Assembly: GCA_963752505.1 (NCBI GenBank)
Contig: CAVVYM010000012.1
Coordinates: forward strand, 1 to 64,000
Reading direction: 5' to 3'
From: JACJWR01 sp963752505
GTDB lineage: Bacteria > Actinomycetota > Actinomycetes > S36-B12 > UBA10799
Length of the DNA: 64,000 nucleotides
Numbering within the stretch: the first letter of the stretch is position 1; each line of letters opens with the position of its first letter. The position numbers and the translations under genes are program-made. The notes below the pieces were generated by a model. The model worked only from the letters and a program-made list of their open reading frames with translations, searched no databases and was not told the origin of the DNA. Of this stretch, positions 42,680-51,526 are shown one piece after another.

Positions 42680-43432
42680 GTGGTTCCGGGCGACTTCCCG
42701 CAACGTGGCGAGGCAGCAGCCGAACTCGCGGCACTGCTTGGCATCGCCGTTGACGGCGACCTGCTCAACCTCGCGCTGACCCACCGGTCCTTCGCCTTCG
42801 AACAAGGTGGCCTGCCCACCAACGAGCGCCTGGAATTCTTGGGCGATTCCGTCCTCGGCCTCGTCGTGACCGACGAGTTGTACCGCCGGCATCCGCACCG
42901 GGCCGAGGGGGACCTCGCTCGGATGCGGGCCAGCGTCGTGAACGCACGTTCGCTCGCGGACCTCGCGGCCACCATCGGAGTGGGGGACGCGATCCTCCTG
43001 GGCAAGGGGGAGCAAGCCACTGGCGGACGCGGGAAATCGTCGATCCTGGCCGACACAATGGAAGCGCTGTTGGGCGCGATGTACCTCAGCGCGGGCTTCG
43101 AGGAGTCCCGCCAGCGCATCTTGGGATTGTTCGCCCCGCTGCTCGACCGGGCAAGCCGGTTGGGTGCGGGCCTGGACTGGAAGACGAGCCTGCAGGAACT
43201 AGCAAGCAAGCAGGACTTGGGGGTCCCGCGCTACGTGGTTGAAGCCACCGGGCCGGACCACGCGCGGGCCTTCACCGCAGCCGTTGAGCTGGGTGGTCAG
43301 GTCTGGGGGCGAGGGGCGGGATCCGCCAAGCGGCATGCCGAGCAGGAGGCCGCGGAAGCGGCGTGGCACGCCATCACCAACGGCACGGGTCCGCTCGATG
43401 ACGCCACGGACCCAGCGTCGACTTCCGAGTAG
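42680..43432 (+). CDS. rnc: Ribonuclease III
   Basis: 250 residues. The catalytic domain has LTHRSFAFEQGGLPTNERLE FLGDSVLGL (the RNase III signature with the metal-binding Glu and Asp) and ILADTMEALLGAMYLSAGF; the C-terminal dsRNA-binding domain is DWKTSLQELASKQDLGVPRY to SAKRHAEQEAAEAAW. It processes rRNA precursors and structured mRNAs. AAGGAGG lies eight bases before the GTG at 42680. mutM begins nine bases after the stop. Confidence 0.97.
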   Translation: MVPGDFPQRGEAAAELAALLGIAVDGDLLNLALTHRSFAFEQGGLPTNERLEFLGDSVLGLVVTDELYRRHPHRAEGDLARMRASVVNARSLADLAATIGVGDAILLGKGEQATGGRGKSSILADTMEALLGAMYLSAGFEESRQRILGLFAPLLDRASRLGAGLDWKTSLQELASKQDLGVPRYVVEATGPDHARAFTAAVELGGQVWGRGAGSAKRHAEQEAAEAAWHAITNGTGPLDDATDPASTSE

Positions 43433-43441
43433 GAGCGAGAC

Positions 43442-44326
43442 GTGCCTGAACTGCCTGAGGTCGAGGTGGTCCGCCGGGGACTGGCGACGTACGTGGGCGG
43501 ATGTCGGATTCGCAACGTGGAGGTGTTCGGGAACCGGGCCACCCGGCGCCACCTGGCAGGACCTGGTGACTTCGCTGCGCAACTGCTCGGCACAGTTCTG
43601 TTGACACCGCAGCGGCGGGGCAAGTTCCTGTGGTTTCCGATCGCCGACCGCGACAGGGCATTGGTCGTCCACCTCGGCATGAGCGGTCAACTCGTGCTGC
43701 CGCCGGCTGGTTCCGCGGCCGAGGAGCACTTGCGCGTTCGAATTGAGTTCGACGACCTTGACAGGCCGCTTCGATTCGTCGACCAACGCACCTTCGGCTG
43801 GATGGCAGTGGAGCCGTTGGTCGAGGGGCGCGCCAGTCGCGAGGTGCCGGCCTCGGCCGCTGCGATCGCGGTGGATCCGCTGGAGGCGGCATTCGATGTC
43901 GAGGCCACCAGCAGGCACATCCGACGCAAACGGAGTCCGATCAAAGCCGTATTGCTCGACCAAAGTGTGGTGGCGGGCATAGGGAATATCTACGCCGACG
44001 AGGCACTGTGGCGGTGTCGTCGGCACTGGGCCACCCCGGCGAATCGGCTCCGGCAGCAAGGAGCCCGGGAGCTTCTGGGGGCCGCCACCGACGTGATGAC
44101 CGAGGCCTTGGCACAAGGTGGCACCTCGTTCGACAGTTTGTACGTCGACGTCAACGGCAGCAGCGGCTACTTCTCACGCTCCCTCGACGCCTACGGGCGC
44201 CAGGGTGAACCGTGCCGGCGATGCGGATCCCCGCTGATTCGTGAAGCGTTCGCCAACCGGTCGTCATATCGATGTCGGCGGTGCCAGCGTCGTCCGCGCA
44301 CGACGCCTGAGAGACCACGCGTGTGA
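43442..44326 (+). CDS. mutM: Formamidopyrimidine-DNA glycosylase (Fpg)
   Basis: 294 residues. The mature N-terminus PELPEVEVVRRGL places the catalytic Pro2 and Glu3; LSMGMSGQL-type strand HLGMSGQLVLPP carries the beta-lyase Lys equivalent upstream (RRGKFLWF), a helix-two-turn-helix follows (GIGNIYADEALW), and the C-terminus has a zinc finger PCRRCGSPLIREAFANRSSY plus RCRRCQR. It removes oxidised purines such as 8-oxoguanine. GTG start; order rnc, mutM, smc is conserved in actinobacteria. Confidence 0.97.
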   Translation: MPELPEVEVVRRGLATYVGGCRIRNVEVFGNRATRRHLAGPGDFAAQLLGTVLLTPQRRGKFLWFPIADRDRALVVHLGMSGQLVLPPAGSAAEEHLRVRIEFDDLDRPLRFVDQRTFGWMAVEPLVEGRASREVPASAAAIAVDPLEAAFDVEATSRHIRRKRSPIKAVLLDQSVVAGIGNIYADEALWRCRRHWATPANRLRQQGARELLGAATDVMTEALAQGGTSFDSLYVDVNGSSGYFSRSLDAYGRQGEPCRRCGSPLIREAFANRSSYRCRRCQRRPRTTPERPRV

Positions 44327-44488
44327 TCGCTCACATTGCGCGGGTCGATGTCTCACGCCCACCTGGCGTGGATATATTCGTAAGTACATCGGTGGCGGGT
44401 TCTCTGAGCCCAGGCCCTCACTCGGAATCGGCCACACCTTCCCGCCGCTCCAGTCCACCATCCGTAGTTCCTATCTTGTGGAGTTGTC

Positions 44489-44665
44489 ATGGCCCGCGCG
44501 CTCTACGCCGCCCCCGTCGATCCGATCTCTGCCGCGCAGCTTGCCTCGTTGCGCGCCCGGGTGACCGAGTTGGAGGCGGAGATCGCCACCCTGCGCGCAG
44601 CGTCGGAATTGGCGCTCGACGCCGAACTGCGCGAAGTCGCCCGGGAGCGCGCGCCGCTCGCCTGA
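44489..44665 (+). CDS. Small coiled-coil protein upstream of smc
   Basis: 58 residues: MARALYAAPVDPISAAQLAS, then a single heptad-rich helix LRARVTELEAEIATLRAASE and ELALDAELREVARERAPLA. ATG with GGAG six bases upstream. The reading frame has normal high-GC third-position bias. No domain known. It lies alone in the mutM-smc gap, 62 bases before smc, so a helper role with SMC or an unrelated function are both open. Confidence 0.65.
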   Translation: MARALYAAPVDPISAAQLASLRARVTELEAEIATLRAASELALDAELREVARERAPLA

Positions 44666-44726
44666 TCTCATCCGGTCAACGACTAGCCTCAAGGCAGTCG
44701 TGTCGTCGTAGCCGGAAGTTGCTCCC

Positions 44727-47700
44727 GTGTATCTGAAGTCGCTGACCCTGCGCGGTTTCAAGTCGTTTGCCTCAGCGACGACGCTCCAATTCGAACCCGG
44801 CATCACCTGTGTCGTCGGGCCGAACGGCTCGGGGAAATCCAACGTGGTGGACGCCATCGCGTGGGTCATGGGGGAGCAGGGCGCCAAGTCGCTGCGCGGC
44901 GGAAAGATGGAAGACGTCATCTTCGCCGGCACCACCGGACGCGCCCCGCTGGGACGGGCCGAAGTGGCTCTCACGATCGACAACACCGATGGGGCCCTGC
45001 CTATCGAGTACGCCGAGGTGACGATCACGCGCACCATGTTCCGAAACGGTGGTTCGGAATACGCCATCAACGGCGATTCATGCCGCCTGCTTGATGTCCA
45101 GGAGTTGCTGTCGGATTCTGGTATTGGCCGCGAGATGCACGTAATCGTCGGTCAAGGCAGGCTCGACGCGATTTTGCATGCGAGCCCGGAGGAGCGCCGG
45201 GGCTTCATCGAAGAAGCAGCTGGCGTGCTCAAACACCGCAAGCGCAAAGAGAAGGCGCTGCGCAAACTCGACGCCATGTCGGCCAACTTGGTGCGCCTCA
45301 CTGACCTGACCTCGGAGTTGCGCCGTCAACTGAAGCCGCTGGGAAGACAGGCCGAGTTGGCCCGTCGGGCCCAAGTGATTCAGGCAGATCTGCGCGACGC
45401 GCGGCTGCGCCTGTTGGCGCACGACGTGGTGACCTTGTCGGGAGCTCTGGCCCAAGAGGAGGCCGACGAGGCGAAGCTGAAGGCGAAGCGCGACGACGTG
45501 GAAGGCGCCATCCAGGCCGCCCGGGAACGGGAGTCGGTGCTGGAGGAGGCTGCCGCTCAGGAAGCGCCGCTGGCCGCGCGGGGTCAAGAAACGTTCGTCG
45601 CCCTGACCAGCCTGCGGGAGCGCTTCGCGGGGCTGCGATCGGTGGCCAGCGAGAAGCAGCGCCACGGAGCGACGGAGGTGTCCGCCGATTCCGGGCCGGA
45701 CCCGGTCGACCTGGATCAGCAGGCCGAGGCGCTCTCGGTGCAGGGCGCGGAACTGCGTGCGGGCATTGCCGATGGCCAGCAGGCGATGGCGGCAGCGAAC
45801 CAAACGCGCGTGGCTGCCGAGCGCGCCGTGTCGTCCGAGGAAGCAAGGTTGGGCGCCGCGCGGCGCGCTCGGGCACAGCGCCGCGACGGAATCGCCAAAC
45901 TGCGCAGCCAACTGGCGGCCGCCGAATCGCGGGCGCAGATGCGCAGTGCGGAGATCGCACGACTTGAGTCGGCAGTCGCCGAAGCACGTGCTCGTCTGGC
46001 CGAGGCCGAAGCCGCCCGTGGCGAGCACGCGGCACACGTGGACGCAAGCGATTTCGGCTCCGGAGAGTTGACGGCGGCACACGCGGACGTGGTGCAGCGA
46101 CTGGACCTGGCCGAATCGCACCTCGACCAGTGCCGTTCCGCCGATGCCGACCTAGCGGCAAGGCAGGCGGCACTCGGAGCACGGATCGAGGCTCTGCGCA
46201 TCGGGCTGGAACGCAAGGACGCCGCCGCGACGATCTTGGCCGGAGCACCCGGACATCCGGGCGTGCTCGGTGCCGTGGCCAATCTGGTGCACGTCACCCA
46301 CGGCTACGAAGCGGCCCTCGCCGCCGCCTTGGGAGCGGTGGCCGACGGGGTTGGTGTGGCCGACGCTGATGCGGCCGTCACCGCACTCGGCGCACTTGGC
46401 GACGATGAGGGTCGGGCCGAGCTGCTCGTGGGCAGCGCCGAACCACCGACGGATGATGCGCCTTGGCCGGATCTGCCCCCGAACGCTGTCTACGCCATCG
46501 ATGTGGTCACAGCCGACGAGCGCGTACGAGGCTCGTTGGTGCGGCTACTTTCCCGGGTTGCCATCGTCGACCACCTCGATGCGGCACGGGATCTCGTCAA
46601 TGCCCAGGCGGTGACCGCCGTGACCCGGCACGGTGATGTGGTGAGCCGGACTCACGCCGCCGGCGGCAAGGTGGAGAGCCTCATCGAGGTGCAGGGTGCG
46701 ATCGATGAGGCTGCGGCCGAACTCATGGTGCTCACGGATCAACGCGAACGGGCACATCGTGACCTCACGGCTGCCCTTGCTGCACGGGACGAACTGTCTG
46801 GCGCCAAAGACGAAGCGACCGCTCAGCTGCGCGCAGTTGACGCGGCAGCGGCGGGTGCCCGCGCACAACTCAGCGGACTTGCATCAGCCGTGCGCACCGC
46901 TGAAGCGGAGGTGCATCGAGCCGACAAAGCGTTGGCAGCGGCGCGTGCCGCCACCACCTCGGACCGTGCAGCGGTCGACGATGTGGAGAAGCGGTTGGCG
47001 GGAGCACTGGCCGAACCCGAGGCTGCCGATCCCGGTGAGGGCGATCTTGCACCGTTGCGTCGGGCAGTGGAGGCCGCGCGCGCTGAGGAGGTCGAGGCCA
47101 AGCTCGCGTTGCGCACGCTGGAGGAGCGGCAGCAGGCGGCGGTGCGGCGGGTGGCCGAACTTCGGGCGACGGCGGCCAAGGTGCGCGAAACGCGGGCCCG
47201 GCTCGCTGCCCAACGGGCGCGGCTCGAGCAAGCCGCGGCGGTCGCGGGCGACGTTCTGGCCGCCCTTGAGATCATTGAGCCGCAGGTGGAAGAATCCCTG
47301 GCTGCAGCCGCGGCGGCTCGCACGGCAAGTGAGGAACGGCGGGTGGCTCGTGACGCCGAGTTACGTCAACTCCGAGACGATATTCGGGCCTGGACGGCCG
47401 AGGCCGCGAAGCTCAACGACTCGGTGCATCGCGACGAGATGGCGAAGGCGCAGCAGAGACTGCGAATCGAGGCAGCCGAAGAGAAAGCGCTGGCAGAGTT
47501 CGGCGTCGAACCCGCACTGCTCGTCGCCGAATACGGCCCCGATCAACTGATCCCGCCGTCGGCGGTGCCGGCCGGGGATGCCGATGACGTTGACCTCGGC
47601 AACGATGCTCCGGCGGTCCCCTTCGTTCGGTCCGAACAGGAGGCCCGGGCGAAAAAGGCCGATCGGGAACTGACCGCTCTTGGCCGGGTGAATCCACTGG

Positions 47701-48278
47701 CGCTGGAGGAGTTTTCCGCGCTCCAGGAGCGCCAGGCCTTCCTCACCGAACAGTTGGAGGACCTCAAACGTGGTCGTGAGGACCTGCTTGGGATCATCTC
47801 CGACGTCGATGACCGCGTGCGCGAGGTGTTCACGGAGGCCTACGCCGATGTGGCGGTGCAGTTCGAGCAGGTGTTTGCCCGGCTGTTCCCCGGCGGTGAA
47901 GGGCGGCTCGTGCTCACCGACCCCTCGGACATGCTCGCCACCGGAATCGAGGTTGAGGCCCGGCCGCCGGGCAAGAAGATCAAGCGACTGAGCTTGCTCA
48001 GCGGCGGTGAGCGTTCCCTGACCGCCGTGGCATTCCTGGTGGCGCTGTTCAAGGCACGCCCCAGCCCCTTCTATCTACTCGACGAGGTAGAGGCCGCGCT
48101 CGACGACGTCAACCTCGGTCGGCTCCTTGACCTGCTGGAGGAGTTGCGCCAGACCAGTCAACTCCTCGTGATCACCCACCAGAAGCGCAGCATGGAGATT
48201 GCGGATGCCCTCTACGGGGTCACCATGCGCGACGGCGTCACATCGGTGATCAGTCAGCGGCTGCGCGAAGCGGTCTAG
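44727..48278 (+). CDS. smc: Chromosome segregation protein SMC
   Basis: 1183 residues. The N-terminal ATPase half begins YLKSLTLRGFKSFASATTLQ with Walker A CVVGPNGSGKSNVVDAI and Q-loop MGEQGAKSLRGGKMEDVIFAG; coiled coil to about 500; hinge about 500-660 (GAPGHPGVLGAVANLVHVTH); second coil; C-terminal signature KRLSLLSGGERSLTAVAFL and Walker B PFYLLDEVEAALDDVNLGR. The condensin complex organises the chromosome; ScpA and ScpB are not in the window. GTG start. Confidence 0.97.
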   Translation: MYLKSLTLRGFKSFASATTLQFEPGITCVVGPNGSGKSNVVDAIAWVMGEQGAKSLRGGKMEDVIFAGTTGRAPLGRAEVALTIDNTDGALPIEYAEVTITRTMFRNGGSEYAINGDSCRLLDVQELLSDSGIGREMHVIVGQGRLDAILHASPEERRGFIEEAAGVLKHRKRKEKALRKLDAMSANLVRLTDLTSELRRQLKPLGRQAELARRAQVIQADLRDARLRLLAHDVVTLSGALAQEEADEAKLKAKRDDVEGAIQAARERESVLEEAAAQEAPLAARGQETFVALTSLRERFAGLRSVASEKQRHGATEVSADSGPDPVDLDQQAEALSVQGAELRAGIADGQQAMAAANQTRVAAERAVSSEEARLGAARRARAQRRDGIAKLRSQLAAAESRAQMRSAEIARLESAVAEARARLAEAEAARGEHAAHVDASDFGSGELTAAHADVVQRLDLAESHLDQCRSADADLAARQAALGARIEALRIGLERKDAAATILAGAPGHPGVLGAVANLVHVTHGYEAALAAALGAVADGVGVADADAAVTALGALGDDEGRAELLVGSAEPPTDDAPWPDLPPNAVYAIDVVTADERVRGSLVRLLSRVAIVDHLDAARDLVNAQAVTAVTRHGDVVSRTHAAGGKVESLIEVQGAIDEAAAELMVLTDQRERAHRDLTAALAARDELSGAKDEATAQLRAVDAAAAGARAQLSGLASAVRTAEAEVHRADKALAAARAATTSDRAAVDDVEKRLAGALAEPEAADPGEGDLAPLRRAVEAARAEEVEAKLALRTLEERQQAAVRRVAELRATAAKVRETRARLAAQRARLEQAAAVAGDVLAALEIIEPQVEESLAAAAAARTASEERRVARDAELRQLRDDIRAWTAEAAKLNDSVHRDEMAKAQQRLRIEAAEEKALAEFGVEPALLVAEYGPDQLIPPSAVPAGDADDVDLGNDAPAVPFVRSEQEARAKKADRELTALGRVNPLALEEFSALQERQAFLTEQLEDLKRGREDLLGIISDVDDRVREVFTEAYADVAVQFEQVFARLFPGGEGRLVLTDPSDMLATGIEVEARPPGKKIKRLSLLSGGERSLTAVAFLVALFKARPSPFYLLDEVEAALDDVNLGRLLDLLEELRQTSQLLVITHQKRSMEIADALYGVTMRDGVTSVISQRLREAV

Positions 48279-48283
48279 CTCCT

Positions 48284-48300
48284 CCGGCCGGCGTGGCCGG
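48284..48300. terminator. Hairpin after smc
   Basis: CCGGCC-GGCGT-GGCCGG: 6-bp stem starting six bases after the smc stop, before ftsY. No T-run, as is common in actinobacteria; terminator role is tentative. Confidence 0.4.
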
Positions 48301-48353
48301 TGCTGCTGGCTACCCGCTGGTAGCGATGCTCCGGCCCATCGGCGGGGAGGGGA

Positions 48354-49601
48354 GTGGAACAATCGGTGACCGTGGAACCCATTGTCATCATCCTCATTGT
48401 TCTCGCCGTGGTGCTGGTGGGCGGCGGCGCCACCTATGCCTTTGTGCGCGCCCGCAAGAACCGCGAACTGCCGCCCGGACAGCGACGCCCCGGAATCGAC
48501 TACACCCCGGGGGTGGGAGACGACGCCAGTGAGCCGAGGGACACGCCGCGTCGAGGGGTAGAGGACGTCGGGCTGCCGGGTGCCGGAACCGCCGTCGTGG
48601 AACCCGGGGAGGTGGACGCGGCCATCATCTCCGGCGGCCTCGTCGAGGTACCCGAGCAGCCAACGCCGCAACTGGAGGTCCCGGCGCCGGTGGCTGGCCG
48701 ATGGGCCCGTCTCAAGGAACGCCTTGCCAAGTCCAATTCCGCGCTGGGCAAGGCGCTGCTGATGCTCCTGACGTCCGACCAACTCGACGACGCTACCTGG
48801 GAAGAGATCGAGGACACCCTGATCATGAGTGATCTCGGGGTGGCGCCTTCCCAAGAGTTGGTGGACAAACTGCGAACGCGCGTGCGCCTCGAGGGCGTCT
48901 CCGATCCCGTCGTCGCCAAGGAACTGCTGCGCCAGGAACTCATCGCGCTCGTCAATCCCGAACTCGACCGTTCCCTGATCACCAAACGCGATGGTGGGCC
49001 GGCCGTGCTGTTGATGGTAGGCGTCAACGGCACGGGCAAGACCACCACAACGGGGAAGATCGCTCGCCTGCTGGTGGCCGAGGATCGTTCCGTGGTCTTG
49101 GGTGCTGCGGACACCTTCCGGGCCGCCGCCGCCGAGCAACTGCAGACCTGGGGTGATCGCGTCGGCGCCAGCGTCGTCAAGGGCCCGGAAGGCGCTGATC
49201 CCGCCGCCGTTGCCTTCGACGCGGTCAAGGATGCCGTCGACGAGGAAGCCGACGCGGTGATCATCGACACCGCAGGTCGGTTGCACACCAAGGTCGGCCT
49301 CATGGACGAGTTGGGGAAGGTCAAGCGGGTGGTCGAGAAGCAGGCGCCCGTCAGTGAGGTGCTGCTCGTGTTGGACGCCACCACCGGCCAGAACGGGCTG
49401 ACTCAGGCACGCGTCTTCGCCGAAGTCGTCGACGTCACCGGCATCGTCCTGACCAAGCTGGACGGTACGGCCAAGGGTGGAATCGTCGTTGCGGTGCAAC
49501 GGGAACTCGGTGTGCCCGTGAAGCTCGTGGGCCTCGGTGAGGGGCCCGACGATCTTGCTCCGTTCGAAGCGGACTCGTTTGTTGACGCCTTGCTGGACTG
49601 A
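48354..49601 (+). CDS. ftsY: Signal recognition particle receptor FtsY
   Basis: 415 residues. One N-terminal membrane helix (EPIVIILIVLAVVLVGGGAT) anchors it, a hydrophilic A domain follows (about 35-120), then the NG GTPase: KSNSALGKALLMLL (N), MVGVNGTGKTTTTGKIARLL (P-loop), VVLGAADTFRAAAAEQLQTW, IIDTAGRLHTKVGLMDEL and VLTKLDGTAKGGIVVAV. It docks SRP-ribosome complexes at the membrane and works with Ffh at 53938. GTG start with GGGGAGGGG upstream. Confidence 0.97.
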   Translation: MEQSVTVEPIVIILIVLAVVLVGGGATYAFVRARKNRELPPGQRRPGIDYTPGVGDDASEPRDTPRRGVEDVGLPGAGTAVVEPGEVDAAIISGGLVEVPEQPTPQLEVPAPVAGRWARLKERLAKSNSALGKALLMLLTSDQLDDATWEEIEDTLIMSDLGVAPSQELVDKLRTRVRLEGVSDPVVAKELLRQELIALVNPELDRSLITKRDGGPAVLLMVGVNGTGKTTTTGKIARLLVAEDRSVVLGAADTFRAAAAEQLQTWGDRVGASVVKGPEGADPAAVAFDAVKDAVDEEADAVIIDTAGRLHTKVGLMDELGKVKRVVEKQAPVSEVLLVLDATTGQNGLTQARVFAEVVDVTGIVLTKLDGTAKGGIVVAVQRELGVPVKLVGLGEGPDDLAPFEADSFVDALLD

Positions 49602-49634
49602 CTCTCGGCGGCTGGCAGCGGGCGTCAGGCGGGT

Positions 49635-49681
49635 GTTACACAAACGCAACATAGCTCCCGCCTTAGTCACGGTCACGAAAC
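49635..49681. promoter_or_regulatory. GlnR-like binding sites upstream of amtB
   Basis: GTTAC-n6-GCAAC at 49635-49650 and GTCAC-n6-GAAAC at 49666-49681 both fit the actinobacterial GlnR pattern GTnAC-n6-GaAAC. They lie 75-120 bases before amtB, the right place for nitrogen-limitation activation of the amtB-glnB operon. The two sites are 31 bases apart, roughly three helical turns. Confidence 0.65.
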
Positions 49682-49755
49682 AATAACGCCAGCGCCGCGC
49701 AACATCCGCAGGTGAATCTGTACTCGTCCATGGCAGTGAACGAGAGGAAATCACA

Positions 49756-51054
49756 ATGCCGGAACTTGATACCGGGGATACCGCATGGGTCCTCGTGAGC
49801 GCGGCGCTGGTGTTGCTCATGACACCGGCACTGGCACTCTTCTACGGCGGTATGGTCCGCATGAAGAGCGTGCTCAACATGATGATGATGAGCTTCGGAG
49901 CTCTTGCCGTCGTCGGACTCATCTGGGTCCTCTGGGGCTACTCGATGGCCTTCGGCACCAGTGCCGGTGACCTCGGCCTGGTCGGCAACCCAGGGGAGTT
50001 CTTCGGCCTCAAGGGTCTGATGGGTGAAGAGGCAATCAGCGGAACCATCCCGACGATGGCCTTCGTCGGCTTCCAAGGCCTGTTCGCGATCATCACCGTC
50101 GCCCTGATCTCGGGTGCGATCGCAGACCGCGCCCGCTTCGGCACCTGGTTGCTGTTCGCGGTCATCTGGGCGACCGTGGTCTACTTCCCGGTGGCGCACT
50201 GGGTGTGGGGCGGTGGCTGGATCTTCGAGATGGGCGCCATCGACTTCGCCGGTGGTACTGCGGTGCACATCAACTCTGGTGCGGCTGCGCTTGCGCTGGC
50301 TTTGGTGCTCGGTGCTCGGCTCGGATTCGGCAAGACCGCAATGCGTCCGCACAACCTGCCGTTGGTGATGCTCGGTGCCGGCATGCTGTGGTTCGGCTGG
50401 ATCGGCTTCAACGCCGGGTCGGCGCTCGCTGCCGACACGACTGCGGCGACGGTCATGGTGATGACCATCGTGGCGGCCGCTGCTTCATCGCTTGCCTGGA
50501 TGGCGGTTGAGCGTATCCGCGATGGGCACGCCACCTCCCTGGGTGCTGCTTCGGGTGTGGTTGCGGGTCTGGTCGGCATCACTCCGGCCTGTGCCTCCGT
50601 GAACGTGCTCGGTGCGATCGCGATCGGCGTCGCCGCTGGTGTGCTCTGCGCCCTGGCAGTCGGGTTGAAGTACAAGCTCGGCTACGACGACTCGCTCGAC
50701 GTGGTCGGCATCCACATGGTGGGTGGTCTCGTCGGTTGCTTGATGATCGGCCTTGTGGCCACCGAAGAAGCGGCCACCGAAGCTTCGGGGCTGTTCTATG
50801 GCGGAGGATTCGAACTGCTCGGAATCCAGGCCCTGAGCGCGGTGTCAGTGTTGATCTACAGCTTCATCGTGGCCGGCATCATCGGCTTGATCCTGCAGAA
50901 GACCATCGGTTTCCGGGTCTCCCGCGAGGTGGAGCAGGCTGGTATCGACGTCAACGAGCACGCTGAGACCGCCTACGAAATGGCCGAGGGCTACGGCGGT
51001 ACGTTCGCTGGTGGTTCGCTGTCCAGCAAGAACAAGGAAGGGGTGTCCGCATGA
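49756..51054 (+). CDS. amtB: Ammonium transporter AmtB
   Basis: 432 residues, 11 membrane helices. Begins LDTGDTAWVLVSAALVLLMT and FYGGMVRMKSVLNMMMMSF; contains AHWVWGGGWIFEMGAIDFAG, GTAVHINSGAAALALAL and VVGIHMVGGLVGCLMIG, whose two His residues form the twin-His pore and whose Asp (IDFAGG) stabilises the fold. The C-terminal tail GFRVSREVEQAGIDVNEHAE binds PII. RBS GAGAGGAAA before the ATG. Coupled to glnB by an ATGA overlap, so the channel and its regulator are made together. Confidence 0.97.
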   Translation: MPELDTGDTAWVLVSAALVLLMTPALALFYGGMVRMKSVLNMMMMSFGALAVVGLIWVLWGYSMAFGTSAGDLGLVGNPGEFFGLKGLMGEEAISGTIPTMAFVGFQGLFAIITVALISGAIADRARFGTWLLFAVIWATVVYFPVAHWVWGGGWIFEMGAIDFAGGTAVHINSGAAALALALVLGARLGFGKTAMRPHNLPLVMLGAGMLWFGWIGFNAGSALAADTTAATVMVMTIVAAAASSLAWMAVERIRDGHATSLGAASGVVAGLVGITPACASVNVLGAIAIGVAAGVLCALAVGLKYKLGYDDSLDVVGIHMVGGLVGCLMIGLVATEEAATEASGLFYGGGFELLGIQALSAVSVLIYSFIVAGIIGLILQKTIGFRVSREVEQAGIDVNEHAETAYEMAEGYGGTFAGGSLSSKNKEGVSA

Positions 51055-51389
51055 AACTCGTCACCGCTGTCATCAAGCCGTTCAAGCTCGACGACGTGAA
51101 GGAGGCGCTGCAAACCTTCGGGATTCATGGCCTCACCGTCACCGAGGTGTCCGGCTACGGTCGTCAGGGTGGTCACACCGAGGTTTACCGAGGTGCTGAG
51201 TACACCGTCGATCTCATCCCCAAGCTGAAGATCGAAATCGTCGTTGACGATGCCGACGCAGCTGACGTGGTGAGCCTCGTCGCCAAGTCCGCCGCCACCG
51301 GAAAGATCGGTGACGGAAAGGTCTGGGTCACTCCAGTTGAGGAGTTGGTCCGAGTCCGTACGGGCGAGCGCGGCACGGATGCGCTCTAG
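51051..51389 (+). CDS. glnB: Nitrogen regulatory protein PII
   Basis: 112 residues. MKLVTAVIKPFKLDDVKEAL, the T-loop GYGRQGGHTEVYRGAEYTVD with Tyr51 as the nucleotidylation site, and the C-terminal signature ATGKIGDGKVWVTPVEELVRVRTGERG. Lys40 of many T-loops (RQKGH) is Gly here. It senses 2-oxoglutarate and ATP/ADP and should block AmtB. Because it is cotranscribed with amtB, it is functionally a GlnK. Confidence 0.96.
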   Translation: MKLVTAVIKPFKLDDVKEALQTFGIHGLTVTEVSGYGRQGGHTEVYRGAEYTVDLIPKLKIEIVVDDADAADVVSLVAKSAATGKIGDGKVWVTPVEELVRVRTGERGTDAL

Positions 51390-51408
51390 CGCTAGTAACG
51401 CATGAGGC

Positions 51409-51444
51409 GGTGGGGTCGGTGCTCGCAGGAGCACCGACCCCACC
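51409..51444. terminator. Strong hairpin between glnB and glnD
   Basis: A perfect 16-bp stem (51409-51424 with 51429-51444) closing a GCAG tetraloop, 20 bases after the glnB stop. No T-run, but the stem is GC-rich and very stable. It should end most amtB-glnB transcripts and reduce glnD expression. Confidence 0.8.
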
Positions 51445-51526
51445 GTGGCGTTTGGCGGCCATACTGCGCGTCGAGCCAACGCCCTGTGGATTCCTGTCTT
51501 TTGTAGCGATCACCGAGGGAGCACCC

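Noticed and set aside
48075..49820. A 581-codon minus-strand open frame opposite smc and ftsY
   Set aside because: Shadow of ftsY; no recognisable domain, and it runs through a promoter region.
51410..51526. Upstream extension of GlnD to a start at 51410
   Set aside because: This start lies inside the glnB terminator stem, and the extra residues do not resemble the family; GTG 51527 has a better ribosome-binding site.
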